A DNA stretch of 11,403 nt from Oscillospiraceae bacterium (GTDB lineage Bacteria; Bacillota; Clostridia; Oscillospirales; Ruminococcaceae): positions 1 through 11,403 of the forward strand of contig JAEDHF010000049.1 of assembly GCA_016297165.1 (NCBI GenBank), written 5' to 3'. Of the stretch, positions 5,373-11,403 are shown piece after piece. The notes beneath the pieces are model-generated. The model had not been told where the DNA came from. It saw nothing but the letters and a program-made list of their open reading frames with translations, and made no database searches. The position numbers were made by a program, and so were the translations under genes. Position 1 is the stretch's first letter, and each line of letters begins with the position of its first letter.

Positions 5373-6646
5373 TCGGTATAGCTTAAAAGCTTTGAGGTGT
5401 CCCAGGTACGTCCTGTCCAGCTTCCGCCTTCCTGCTGATACTGATAGGTGAACTTAAGGGGGCTGTTATTGACTACTGCCTTAGAAACGTCAACCTCGGG
5501 GCTTTCTCCCGGTCTTACCTTTCTTGCGAATACTGCACAACGGGTATCGGCATTTTCCTTTCCGAAGGGATAGTAGCAGGTTGAAAGGGTAAGAATGCTG
5601 TCGCCGTAGGTAAGGTCAACGTCCGTCCAGAGCACGCTTCTATCCATTATATCAAGGATAAAGCTGTTGAATTCGTTCTTGTTCTTGAATTCGATAACGT
5701 TATTATAGGGATAAACCTCCCCTAATTTCTCCTGTGTATTAAAGAGTACACAGGCGAAAACCTTCCACTCGGAGTTTTCGTAAAGGGTATTGAAGGTAAC
5801 GGTAGGATATTTCTTATAGAAGCCTAAGCGGTCGCTGCTTTCCCCGTGGAGCCGTCCGTCGTAATAACGGGTAAGCTTGGCGAACATTGTCTCGCCGTTC
5901 CACATATTATGACCGTAAAGGATAATATTTCCCGAAAGGTCGTCCTTTTCTATGGTATTTCGATAATCGGCATAAACCGTTCCTCGTTCGCTTTCCTGCT
6001 TAAGGAAGTTCCTCGTGAGGTAATACTTGTTGTCCTCCGCCTGTACTACGGGGTAGTTTATTGCGGGATTATCCTTATCGCCCACTCTTATCCAGCCTAC
6101 GATATCGCTGTTCTGGTTATAAAGCTCCATAAAGCTGTAGCTTATACCGGGCTTTTCCTGTTCGATAGCTTCGATTTCCTCGTCCTTCAGGTTAAGCTGT
6201 CCTCTTATCGCCTCGGGGCTTTCGTCCTCGCCCTCTTTATAGCTTTCTATAATTTCCTTATCAACAACGCCGTTCTGATAGGCCTCGTCAACAAGCTGTT
6301 TTACCACAGTTCCGCCGGTAATAACGAAGGCTACTACCGCTATATCGAAGATAACCTTTCTTACGGATTCCGCTATGCCGTCGCCCTTACAGGGGAATAT
6401 CGCCCTTATCATTCTTACAAAGATATTCGGCTTTTTCTTTTGCGACCTGCCGGAAGAGGTCTGTGCCTTTACCTTATTTCCGCCGCCCTTACGGGTTTTT
6501 ATCGGTACAGCGTCGTCAAGGTCGAAATCCTCGTCCTCTTCGTCGTAAAACTCGTCGTCAACAATCTGTTCCTCAACGGTTTTCTTTTCCTTCGGCTTAG
6601 GCTTTGCTACGCCCTTGCTTCTTGGTCTTTTCGAGAAACCGCCCAT
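5369..6646 (-). CDS. Class B sortase 1 (membrane-anchored, long charged cytoplasmic tail)
   Basis: 425 residues, the longest of the three sortases. Residues 1-96 are a cytoplasmic tail with a Lys-rich block, an acidic block (24-46) and a second basic block. About 97-117 is a membrane helix, 118-170 a charged stalk likely to form helix, and 171-380 the sortase B catalytic domain. Hallmarks are N-S-D-I-V-G-W-I (179-186), Y-P-V-V-Q (198-202), I-I-L-Y-G-H-N with His246, T-L-S-T-C-Y-Y-P-F-G with Cys357, and Arg369 in D-T-R-C-A-V. The tail has G-G-S-W410-T-G-R-T-W-D416. The juxtamembrane I-F-P-C-K-G-D-G-x-x-E-S-V-R-K resembles that of sortase 3. ATG is 5 bp after the pncC stop, and its AAAGGAG (6656-6662) is formed by the last codons of pncC, so translation is probably coupled. 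No substrate is seen in the window. Confidence 0.92.
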   Translation of the reverse strand: MGGFSKRPRSKGVAKPKPKEKKTVEEQIVDDEFYDEEDEDFDLDDAVPIKTRKGGGNKVKAQTSSGRSQKKKPNIFVRMIRAIFPCKGDGIAESVRKVIFDIAVVAFVITGGTVVKQLVDEAYQNGVVDKEIIESYKEGEDESPEAIRGQLNLKDEEIEAIEQEKPGISYSFMELYNQNSDIVGWIRVGDKDNPAINYPVVQAEDNKYYLTRNFLKQESERGTVYADYRNTIEKDDLSGNIILYGHNMWNGETMFAKLTRYYDGRLHGESSDRLGFYKKYPTVTFNTLYENSEWKVFACVLFNTQEKLGEVYPYNNVIEFKNKNEFNSFILDIMDRSVLWTDVDLTYGDSILTLSTCYYPFGKENADTRCAVFARKVRPGESPEVDVSKAVVNNSPLKFTYQYQQEGGSWTGRTWDTSKLLSYTD

Positions 6647-6651
6647 GGCTC

Positions 6652-7167
6652 TCAGCTCCTTTCCTTCATTATACTATATATCATGCTTAACGCAGTGTAT
6701 GCCGTTTCGTATCTTATCGCCTCACGCTTATTCGCCGTATCGGGAAACTCCTTTCCCTCGAAGAAAAAGCGTACCGCCTTTGTTTCTTCTTTAGTTGAAA
6801 TACCGATACATACCGTTCCTACGGGCTTATCGGGAGTTCCTCCCGTAGGTCCCGCTATTCCCGAAACGGATACGCCGAAATCGGCTCCGCTTAGCTTTCT
6901 TATTCCCTCCGCCATTTCGGCGGCGGTTTCTTCGGAAACTGCCCCTAATTTATCGAGGGTTTCCGCCCTTACGCCGAGAAGCTTCATTTTCGCTTCGTTT
7001 GCATAACTGCACACGCCGAAGCCGAAAACCGAGGACGCCCCCGACACAGAGGTTATTCTCTCGGAAATAAGTCCCCCCGTACAGCTTTCCGCAGTAGCAA
7101 GGGTCATATTTCTCTCAACTAATAATTTTACTACATTTTCGGTTATCTTGTCAAGTTTTGCTGCCAT
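6652..7167 (-). CDS. pncC: Nicotinamide-nucleotide amidase, stand-alone CinA C-terminal domain
   Basis: A 171-residue cytoplasmic enzyme of the CinA-C family (PF02464), which deamidates nicotinamide mononucleotide to nicotinate mononucleotide in NAD recycling. The whole protein is the amidase domain; the N-terminal COG1058 domain of full CinA is absent, as in E. coli PncC. Diagnostic motifs are T-A-E-S-C-T-G-G (25-32, the conserved Ser28 region), G-A-V-S-E-E-T-A (75-82) and G-I-A-G-P-T-G-G-T-P-D-K-P-V-G (103-117). Length is normal for the single-domain form. Many Firmicutes carry a full-length cinA next to recA; here the gene sits between thiI and sortase 1 instead. A GGA lies about 5 nt before ATG. 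A 134-bp gap with a repeat copy separates it from thiI. Its coupling to sortase 1 looks like gene packing rather than shared function. Confidence 0.9.
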   Translation of the reverse strand: MAAKLDKITENVVKLLVERNMTLATAESCTGGLISERITSVSGASSVFGFGVCSYANEAKMKLLGVRAETLDKLGAVSEETAAEMAEGIRKLSGADFGVSVSGIAGPTGGTPDKPVGTVCIGISTKEETKAVRFFFEGKEFPDTANKREAIRYETAYTALSMIYSIMKERS

Positions 7168-7219
7168 TATATTCCTTTTTTCACAATATTTTCATTGGTA
7201 GAGCTTATATAAGAATTAT

Positions 7220-7275
7220 GGGGTTGCCGCCCCGTATCCTGCCAAGCCTTTTGAAAAATGCTTGACCGAAAACTT
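7220..7275 (-). repeat. Copy A of an inverted 56-bp repeat flanking thiI
   Basis: Read on the - strand it starts AAGTTTTCGGTCAAGC and ends GGCAACCCC. Its first 35 bases are identical to copy B on the other side of thiI, and about 50 of 56 bases match overall. The end GGGG-CGGCAA-CCCC can form a short hairpin, and AAGC-A-TTTT-TC-AAAA-G-GCTT an imperfect one. It lies 26 bp after the thiI stop. It may be a small dispersed repeat element of this genome. Confidence 0.85.
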
Positions 7276-7301
7276 TTATATTTAAAGAGAAAAAAGACTG
7301 T

Positions 7302-8471
7302 TTATATCTTAAAATCCTTTATTTCCGTTTCCTTAATTGCCTTTTCGAGAAGGGGAGCGAAATCGAAGGCTGCCTCCGCCGCTTCTACCTCTTCGATTAC
7401 GGGCTTTGTGCGTGGGTGCTTGGGGGTAAATACGGTACAGCAGTCCTCATAGGGAAGGGTAGAGGTTTCGAAGGTACCGATTTTACGGGCAATTTCCACA
7501 ATTTCACGCTTATCCATACCGATTACGGGACGGAAAACAGGAACCTCCGCTACCCGGTCGGTACAGCCTAACGCCATAATGGTCTGGCTTGCTACCTGTC
7601 CTACGCTTTCGCCGGTAATAAGCGCCTTATATTCGTTCTCACGGCAGAAATGATTTGCAATTTTCATCATAAGGCGGCGCATAATAACTGTAAAGTATTC
7701 CTCGGGGCAGTTATCCCTTAAAGCCTCCTGTATTTCCGTAAAGGGGACGCAGTAGAAGCGAATATTTCCGCAGTAGGGCACCAGCTCCTCGCAAAGGGAT
7801 TCAACCTTCATAAGCGCTCTTTCCGAGGTATAGGGGGGACTCTGGAAATGGATAGCGTCAACGTTAATTCCCCTTTTCGCCATCATATAGGCGGCTACGG
7901 GGCTGTCTATTCCGCCCGAAAGGAGTAAAAGCGCCTGTCCGCTGCTGCCTACGGGGATACCGCCTGCTCCCATAATTCTCGCCGCGCTTAAATAAGCGTT
8001 GGTATCTCTTATTTCGCACATAACCGTAATATCGGGGTCATGGACGTCAACGGTAAGGTGAGGATAAGCTTCAAGAATAGCGGCGCCTAATTCCCTCTGG
8101 ATATCCGGGGACTTAAGGGGGAATTTCTTATCGGAACGCTTCGCCCCTACCTTAAAGGTTCTCGCCGTGGAGAGAGCTTCCTCTAAATAGGGCATACCCT
8201 GCTTCACTATTTCGTCGAAATCCTTGGGTAAAACGGCGGCACGCTGGATTGCCGCTATACCGAAAACGGTTTTAAGAACCTCCACCGCCTTATCAATATC
8301 CACCTCTTCAAGAGGCTTAATATAGATGGTTGACTGGTTTCTTGTAATTTCGAAGCTCCCCAGCTTTTTAAAGCGCCTTTTTATATTTCTTACGAGAATA
8401 TCCTCGAAGGTATTCTTATTAAGTCCCTTTAAGGCTATTTCGCCGTATTTTGCCATTATTACTTCATTCAT
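7302..8471 (-). CDS. thiI: tRNA 4-thiouridine synthase (tRNA sulfurtransferase)
   Basis: A 389-residue cytoplasmic enzyme that adenylates U8 of tRNA and inserts sulfur to give s4U, a UV-sensing modification; ThiI can also feed sulfur to thiazole synthesis. Residues 1-75 are a ferredoxin-like N-terminal part, about 60-165 the THUMP tRNA-binding domain, and 178-385 the PP-loop ATPase domain with S-G-G-I-D-S-P at 185-191. Y-E-D-C-C-T-V-F-T-P-K-H-P (341-353) contains the cysteine pair aligned with the catalytic Cys of the PP-loop domain. The C-terminal rhodanese domain of E. coli ThiI is missing, as is normal in Bacillus and Clostridia, where a dedicated cysteine desulfurase supplies sulfur directly. 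That desulfurase is the gene immediately upstream. AAAAGGAG (8479-8486) lies 7 nt before ATG. The gene is framed by two inverted repeat copies. Confidence 0.95.
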   Translation of the reverse strand: MNEVIMAKYGEIALKGLNKNTFEDILVRNIKRRFKKLGSFEITRNQSTIYIKPLEEVDIDKAVEVLKTVFGIAAIQRAAVLPKDFDEIVKQGMPYLEEALSTARTFKVGAKRSDKKFPLKSPDIQRELGAAILEAYPHLTVDVHDPDITVMCEIRDTNAYLSAARIMGAGGIPVGSSGQALLLLSGGIDSPVAAYMMAKRGINVDAIHFQSPPYTSERALMKVESLCEELVPYCGNIRFYCVPFTEIQEALRDNCPEEYFTVIMRRLMMKIANHFCRENEYKALITGESVGQVASQTIMALGCTDRVAEVPVFRPVIGMDKREIVEIARKIGTFETSTLPYEDCCTVFTPKHPRTKPVIEEVEAAEAAFDFAPLLEKAIKETEIKDFKI

Positions 8472-8512
8472 ATTTGTGCTCCTTTTGCAGTTTGTTCCTC
8501 TGAAAAATACAG

Positions 8513-8568
8513 AAGTTTTCGGTCAAGCATTTTTCAAAAGGCTTGGCGGAGTTTGGGGTGGCAACCCC
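8513..8568 (+). repeat. Copy B of the inverted 56-bp repeat flanking thiI
   Basis: It begins AAGTTTTCGGTCAAGC and ends GGGGTGGCAACCCC. Bases 1-35 are identical to copy A and the last 21 differ at six places. The outer end forms a better hairpin here: TTGGGGT, loop GGCA, ACCCCAA. It fills most of the 110-bp gap between the desulfurase stop and thiI, so it lies in the shared transcript if the two genes are co-transcribed. Confidence 0.85.
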
Positions 8569-8581
8569 AATCTCAAAAATC

Positions 8582-9682
8582 TCATCTTCTGAATCTTATT
8601 ATACCGTCTTTGATACCCTCAAAGAGTGCCTCTATATCCTCTTCTGTTGTTTCGGGGGAGAAGCTTACCCTTATGGCGCTGTCTGCGTCGCTGTCGGATA
8701 CTCCGAATTCGGAAAGAACGCCGCTTTTCTTGCCCTTGGAACAGGCTGAACCGCTGCTCACATATATTTCCCGTTCCTCGAGGAAATGGAGCATTATCTC
8801 GCTCCTTACGCCCCTTACCGAGAAATTCAGTATATTCTTCGCATTATTGAAGCTGTTGAAGGTAATACCTTCGAGAGTCGAAAGCTTTTCGGAAAGCCTG
8901 CTGTTAAGACTCTCGTACCTTGCGGTACAGTCGGGGTAGGCTTTAACTGCCGCTCCGAAGCCTGCGATTATGTCAACGGGCTCAGTACCCGAGCGAAGAT
9001 TTTTCTGCTGGCCGCCGCCGTAAAGGAGGGGGAGAAAGCGGCTGCCCTTAGCGCAGTATAACGCGCCTATACCCTTCGGTCCGTGGATTTTATGGGCGGA
9101 AAGGCTTATAAAGTCAGCCTTAAGGGTTTTCAGCGGGATTTTACAGAAGCCCTGAACCCCGTCAACATGGACGATAGTTTTCGGGTTCTTACGCTTTACG
9201 CCGTTATAGATTTTCGCCGTATCGGTTATATAGCCCGTTTCGTTATTTACCCACATAACGCTTACCATAAGAGTATTACCGTCAACCTCGTCGATAATTC
9301 TCTCCTCGAAGGACTTTTCTCCGAGAGGGCTTATCCTTACTACCTCGTAGCCTGCTTCGGAAAGCTCCTTAAGAGGCATATCAACGCTGGGATGCTCGAA
9401 GGAAGAGGAAACGATTTTTTTACCGTTATGCTTATAGGCTTTCGGTACGCCGAAAAGAACGGTATTGTTACTTTCGGTAGCTCCCGAGGTAAAGAATATC
9501 TCTCCCGTAAGCCCCAGCTTATCTAAGATAGTCTTTTTTACATCTTTCAGCACAAGCTCGGCATTTATTCCCATTTTATGAAGAGAGGATGCATTTCCGA
9601 AGTTATGCTCCATATTTTCGGCTACTGCCCTTATCGCCTCTTTACAGGGCTTGGTGGTAGCGGAGTTGTCAAGATAAATCAT
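8582..9682 (-). CDS. Cysteine desulfurase (NifS/IscS family) partnered with ThiI
   Basis: A 366-residue PLP-dependent class V aminotransferase-fold enzyme that takes sulfur from L-cysteine as a protein persulfide. Seen directly: M-I-Y-L-D-N-S-A-T-T at the N terminus, T-S-G-A-T-E-S-N-N (65-73), S-F-E-H-P-S-V with His97 stacking on PLP, H-V-D-G-V-Q (172-177), S-A-H-K-I-H-G-P-K-G with Schiff-base Lys198, R-S-G-T-E-P (230-235), and S-S-G-S-A-C-S-K-G-K with active-site Cys314 on the mobile loop. In Bacillus the gene next to thiI (nifZ) encodes the desulfurase that loads ThiI. The same order here, with a rhodanese-less ThiI, points to that role rather than general iron-sulfur cluster assembly. No iscU or other cluster scaffold lies in the window. 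TAGGAG (9695-9700) is 12 nt before ATG, slightly long. It is first in the leftward gene block. Confidence 0.92.
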   Translation of the reverse strand: MIYLDNSATTKPCKEAIRAVAENMEHNFGNASSLHKMGINAELVLKDVKKTILDKLGLTGEIFFTSGATESNNTVLFGVPKAYKHNGKKIVSSSFEHPSVDMPLKELSEAGYEVVRISPLGEKSFEERIIDEVDGNTLMVSVMWVNNETGYITDTAKIYNGVKRKNPKTIVHVDGVQGFCKIPLKTLKADFISLSAHKIHGPKGIGALYCAKGSRFLPLLYGGGQQKNLRSGTEPVDIIAGFGAAVKAYPDCTARYESLNSRLSEKLSTLEGITFNSFNNAKNILNFSVRGVRSEIMLHFLEEREIYVSSGSACSKGKKSGVLSEFGVSDSDADSAIRVSFSPETTEEDIEALFEGIKDGIIRFRR

Positions 9683-9719
9683 ATATATAATATACTCCTA
9701 TATATAAAACAATATATAT

Positions 9720-9760
9720 CGTAAAAAGGTGACATTTCAGGCGAAATTTTCACTTTTTCG
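9720..9760 (-). other. Large imperfect hairpin in the desulfurase leader
   Basis: On the + strand CG-T-AAAAAG-G-TGA-C-ATTTC pairs across an AGGC loop with GAAAT-TT-TCA-CTTTTT-CG, giving about 16 paired bases with three small bulges. It lies between the predicted transcription start near 9776 and the ribosome binding site. It does not match a riboswitch I know. It could be an RNA regulatory or stabilising element, or a DNA operator. Confidence 0.5.
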
Positions 9761-9782
9761 TCAGAAAACATATATTTATACC

Positions 9783-9805
9783 ATTATACCATATTTTCCC
9801 GAAAA
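9783..9805 (-). promoter_or_regulatory. Promoter-like element of the leftward gene block
   Basis: On the - strand a perfect -10 TATAAT (9783-9788) is preceded by TGG, an extended -10. The -35 position 17 bp upstream reads TTTAAT, only 3 of 6 to consensus, which is acceptable with an extended -10. Predicted start is near 9776, giving a leader of about 94 nt. Confidence 0.55.
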
Positions 9806-9814
9806 ATTAAATAG

Positions 9815-9820
9815 TATAAT
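9815..9820 (+). promoter_or_regulatory. Possible -10 of the ypeB promoter
   Basis: A perfect TATAAT on the + strand, 76 bp before the ypeB ATG. No good -35 is found 16-18 bp upstream. Because ypeB homologues are normally made in the forespore, a sporulation sigma factor may be used instead. The element overlaps the divergent promoter region of the desulfurase. Confidence 0.3.
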
Positions 9821-9895
9821 AAGAAAAATTTGCAGAAAATATAAACGTGAGATTTATGCAGAAAACTATATCACAAACAGAAAGGAAGTAAACCT

Positions 9896-11230
9896 ATGAC
9901 TATTTCAACACGCAGCTTCGTAAAGATTATGAGCCTTTCGGCAGGAATCGTAGTCGCCCTCGTTATCTCCTCGGGGCTTAACTACGGAAGAGCCGTAAAA
10001 GCCGAACGAAGCGTAGAAAACAGCTATATGAGAGCGGTTCAGGAGCTTTCTCTCAATATCGACAACATAAAGAACAATCTCGAAAAGGGTATGTATTCAA
10101 ACAGCCCTCAGATGATGTCAACCCTTTCGGAGAAGCTTTGTTCCGACGCGGCAACCGCCAAAACCGCCCTTTCACAGCTTCCCGTAGAGGAACTGGATTT
10201 AACAAACACCTACCGCTTTTTATCCCAGGTGGGCAACTATTCAAAGTCTTTGGCGGAAAAATGCGCTAAGGGCGAGGAATTAACCGAAAGCGAAAAGAGC
10301 AATATCAAAAAGCTTTTCTCATACGCAACAGATTTAAGCGGAGATATGTGGGCAGTTGAACGGAAAATCCAGAAGGGCGAAATAAGCCTTAATACCGCTG
10401 CTGCTGCCGCAGGCAGTCTTGACGCCGAAAGCCCGAAAACAATAACCGACGGCTTTAACGATATTGCTACTGCCGACAACAGCTTTCCTACCCTTATCTA
10501 CGACGGTCCCTTTTCCGACCATATTATGAATAAGGACCCGGTAATGCTTAAAAACGCAAAGGAAATTACAAAGGAGGCGGCGTTTAATACTGCCGTAAGA
10601 ATAGCCGGAACAAGAAGCCTTACCGACGGGGGCGAGGAGACAGGAAAAATGCCCTGCTATGTGTTCAGCGGCGATAACGTTTCGGTCGCTATCACGAAGG
10701 CAGGGGGAATGTGCGCCTATAAGCTTAAGAACCGCCATATCGGAAGTCAGGAGCTCTCGGTTTCGAAGGCTATCGAAATCGGCGAGGAATACCTCGAAAC
10801 CTACGGGATTAACAATCTCGAGGATTCCTACTACGAGGTTAAGGACGGACTTTGTATCATAAACTATGCCGCCGAGCAGAACGACGTTATCCTTTATACC
10901 GACCTGGTTAAGGTAGGGGTAGCCCTCGATAACGGCGAGGTTCTCTCCTTCGATATGCGAGGCTATATCAATAACCACTATATAAGGGATATTCCCGAGC
11001 CGAAGCTTACCGAGGAAGAGGCGGAAAGCCTCATTTCGAAGGAGCTTATCGTGAACGACTCTAACCTTTGCCTTATCCCCTCCGAGGGTATGAACGAGAT
11101 TTTCTGCTATGAGGTAAGCTGTATCGGTAAAGAGGGCAGAAATATCCTCGTCTATATCAACGCCGAAACAGGGGAGGAAGAAAGAATTCTCCTTCTCGAT
11201 ATCGGAAGCGGCGGCGTTCTTACCGTTTAA
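9896..11230 (+). CDS. ypeB: Germination protein YpeB
   Basis: 444 residues. YpeB is a spore-membrane protein needed in Bacillus to keep the cortex-lytic enzyme SleB stable and in place in the dormant spore. Residues 10-28 are an N-terminal hydrophobic anchor. 35-190 is the helical N-terminal region with characteristic stretches S-V-E-N-S-Y-M-R-A (39-47), S-L-N-I-D-N-I-K-N-N-L (52-62) and F-L-S-Q-V-G-N-Y-S-K-S-L-A (108-120). About 215-440 contains PepSY-like repeats, with the last near S-C-I-G-K-E-G-R-N-I-L-V-Y-I-N-A-E-T-G. Length is close to Bacillus YpeB. AAAGGA (9881-9886) lies 9 nt before ATG. In Bacillus it follows sleB, but here the upstream neighbour is a divergent desulfurase gene, so any SleB partner is encoded elsewhere. 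It is followed after 6 bp by a lipoprotein gene, probably co-transcribed. Confidence 0.88.
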   Translation: MTISTRSFVKIMSLSAGIVVALVISSGLNYGRAVKAERSVENSYMRAVQELSLNIDNIKNNLEKGMYSNSPQMMSTLSEKLCSDAATAKTALSQLPVEELDLTNTYRFLSQVGNYSKSLAEKCAKGEELTESEKSNIKKLFSYATDLSGDMWAVERKIQKGEISLNTAAAAAGSLDAESPKTITDGFNDIATADNSFPTLIYDGPFSDHIMNKDPVMLKNAKEITKEAAFNTAVRIAGTRSLTDGGEETGKMPCYVFSGDNVSVAITKAGGMCAYKLKNRHIGSQELSVSKAIEIGEEYLETYGINNLEDSYYEVKDGLCIINYAAEQNDVILYTDLVKVGVALDNGEVLSFDMRGYINNHYIRDIPEPKLTEEEAESLISKELIVNDSNLCLIPSEGMNEIFCYEVSCIGKEGRNILVYINAETGEEERILLLDIGSGGVLTV

Positions 11231-11236
11231 GGCAGT

Positions 11237-11403
11237 ATGAAAAAAGGGGCTGTACTTCTGCTTCTTGTGGCTCTTTTAAGCGGCTGTAGCAGTAATAAGC
11301 CGTCGGAAACTACCGCAGCCGCCACCACAAGCTCGACCTCGATAACTGCACCCGAAACAATGCCGCCAAAGGAGGACTGGACAAGGACGCAGACCTTAAA
11401 CAG
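11237..11403 (+). CDS. Small lipoprotein, 5' part only
   Basis: ATG at 11237, 6 bp after the ypeB stop, opens a frame that runs off the window (55 codons seen). The start M-K-K-G-A-V, a Leu-rich core and L-L-S-G-C form a textbook lipoprotein signal with Cys17. It is followed by Ser/Thr/Ala-rich sequence (about residues 23-41) like the linkers of sortase 2 and the SpoIID-like protein, then P-P-K-E-D-W-T-R. The only ribosome binding signal is a weak AAGG at the ypeB stop, so translation is probably coupled to ypeB. The functional domain lies outside the window; no family can be named. Co-expression with ypeB suggests a spore-envelope or membrane lipoprotein (inference). Confidence 0.8.
   Translation, partial: MKKGAVLLLLVALLSGCSSNKPSETTAAATTSSTSITAPETMPPKEDWTRTQTLN

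Noticed and set aside
1618..6646. LPXTG-like sorting signals in the proteins of the sortase cluster
   Set aside because: Checked the C-termini of the visible proteins; none has a sorting motif followed by a hydrophobic helix and basic tail.
5846..7006. A 386-codon open frame on the + strand across sortase 1 and pncC
   Set aside because: It lies antisense to two well-identified genes, crosses their junction, has no recognisable domain, and is explained by codon bias of the opposite strand.
7204..7213. 10-bp palindrome CTTATATAAG between thiI and pncC
   Set aside because: Short and AT-rich, likely by chance; no promoter with correct spacing could be placed around it.
7302..8471. thiI with inverted repeats as a true transposon
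   Set aside because: No transposase, no visible target-site duplication, and the enclosed gene is a housekeeping gene in its usual place after the desulfurase.
9782..9788. CATTATA resembling a sigma-F/G -10 for ypeB
   Set aside because: No matching -35 about 18 bp upstream, and the bases are the complement of the leftward TATAAT -10, so the match is probably chance.
1..11403. CRISPR arrays, tRNA or rRNA genes, known riboswitches
   Set aside because: No regularly spaced direct repeats, no cloverleaf-like or rRNA-like segments, and no recognisable riboswitch core were seen on reading both strands.

Overview
The window looks like a chromosomal segment of a spore-forming Gram-positive anaerobe of the Clostridia, most plausibly of the Ruminococcaceae/Oscillospiraceae type. 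This is inferred from a YpeB germination protein, a SpoIID-family enzyme, class B sortases, a ThiI without a rhodanese domain, strong AGGAGG-type ribosome binding sites, and the Thr/Ser/Glu-rich linkers on several exported proteins. Nothing seen is viral, plasmid-borne or transposase-bearing.

Left end (1-1617): the 3' part of a PF06541-type membrane protein on the + strand converges, with a 9-bp overlap, on a zinc/manganese-type ABC transporter solute-binding lipoprotein on the - strand. That lipoprotein gene has a readable sigma-A-like promoter whose -10 overlaps a perfect 7-1-7 palindrome, the architecture of a Fur-family (Zur-like) operator. Behind it is a 329-bp gene-free stretch holding a small hairpin, two 51-bp units repeated with a 55-bp period, and the terminator of the next operon.

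Centre (1618-9682, all - strand): seven genes in one direction. In transcription order they are a cysteine desulfurase, thiI, a stand-alone CinA-C amidase (pncC), three class B sortases and a SpoIID/LytB-domain protein that ends in an intrinsic terminator. The first two form the usual sulfur relay to tRNA 4-thiouridine. The last four form a cell-envelope module. The three sortases differ in anchoring: sortases 1 and 3 have a long basic cytoplasmic tail and one membrane helix, while sortase 2 has a lipoprotein signal peptide. All three share a C-terminal tail with a W-x-G-R-x-W-D motif beyond the catalytic domain. No LPXTG-type substrate is visible. thiI lies between two inverted copies of a 56-bp repeat. 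A possible internal promoter lies between sortases 1 and 2, so the block may be several overlapping transcripts.

Right end (9683-11403): a 213-bp divergent intergenic region contains promoter-like elements for both sides and a large imperfect hairpin in the desulfurase leader. Then come ypeB on the + strand, without sleB next to it in the window, and 6 bp later the start of a small lipoprotein gene cut by the window edge.

The most interesting candidate system is the triple-sortase plus SpoIID-like module, especially the lipid-anchored sortase and the shared C-terminal tail motif.
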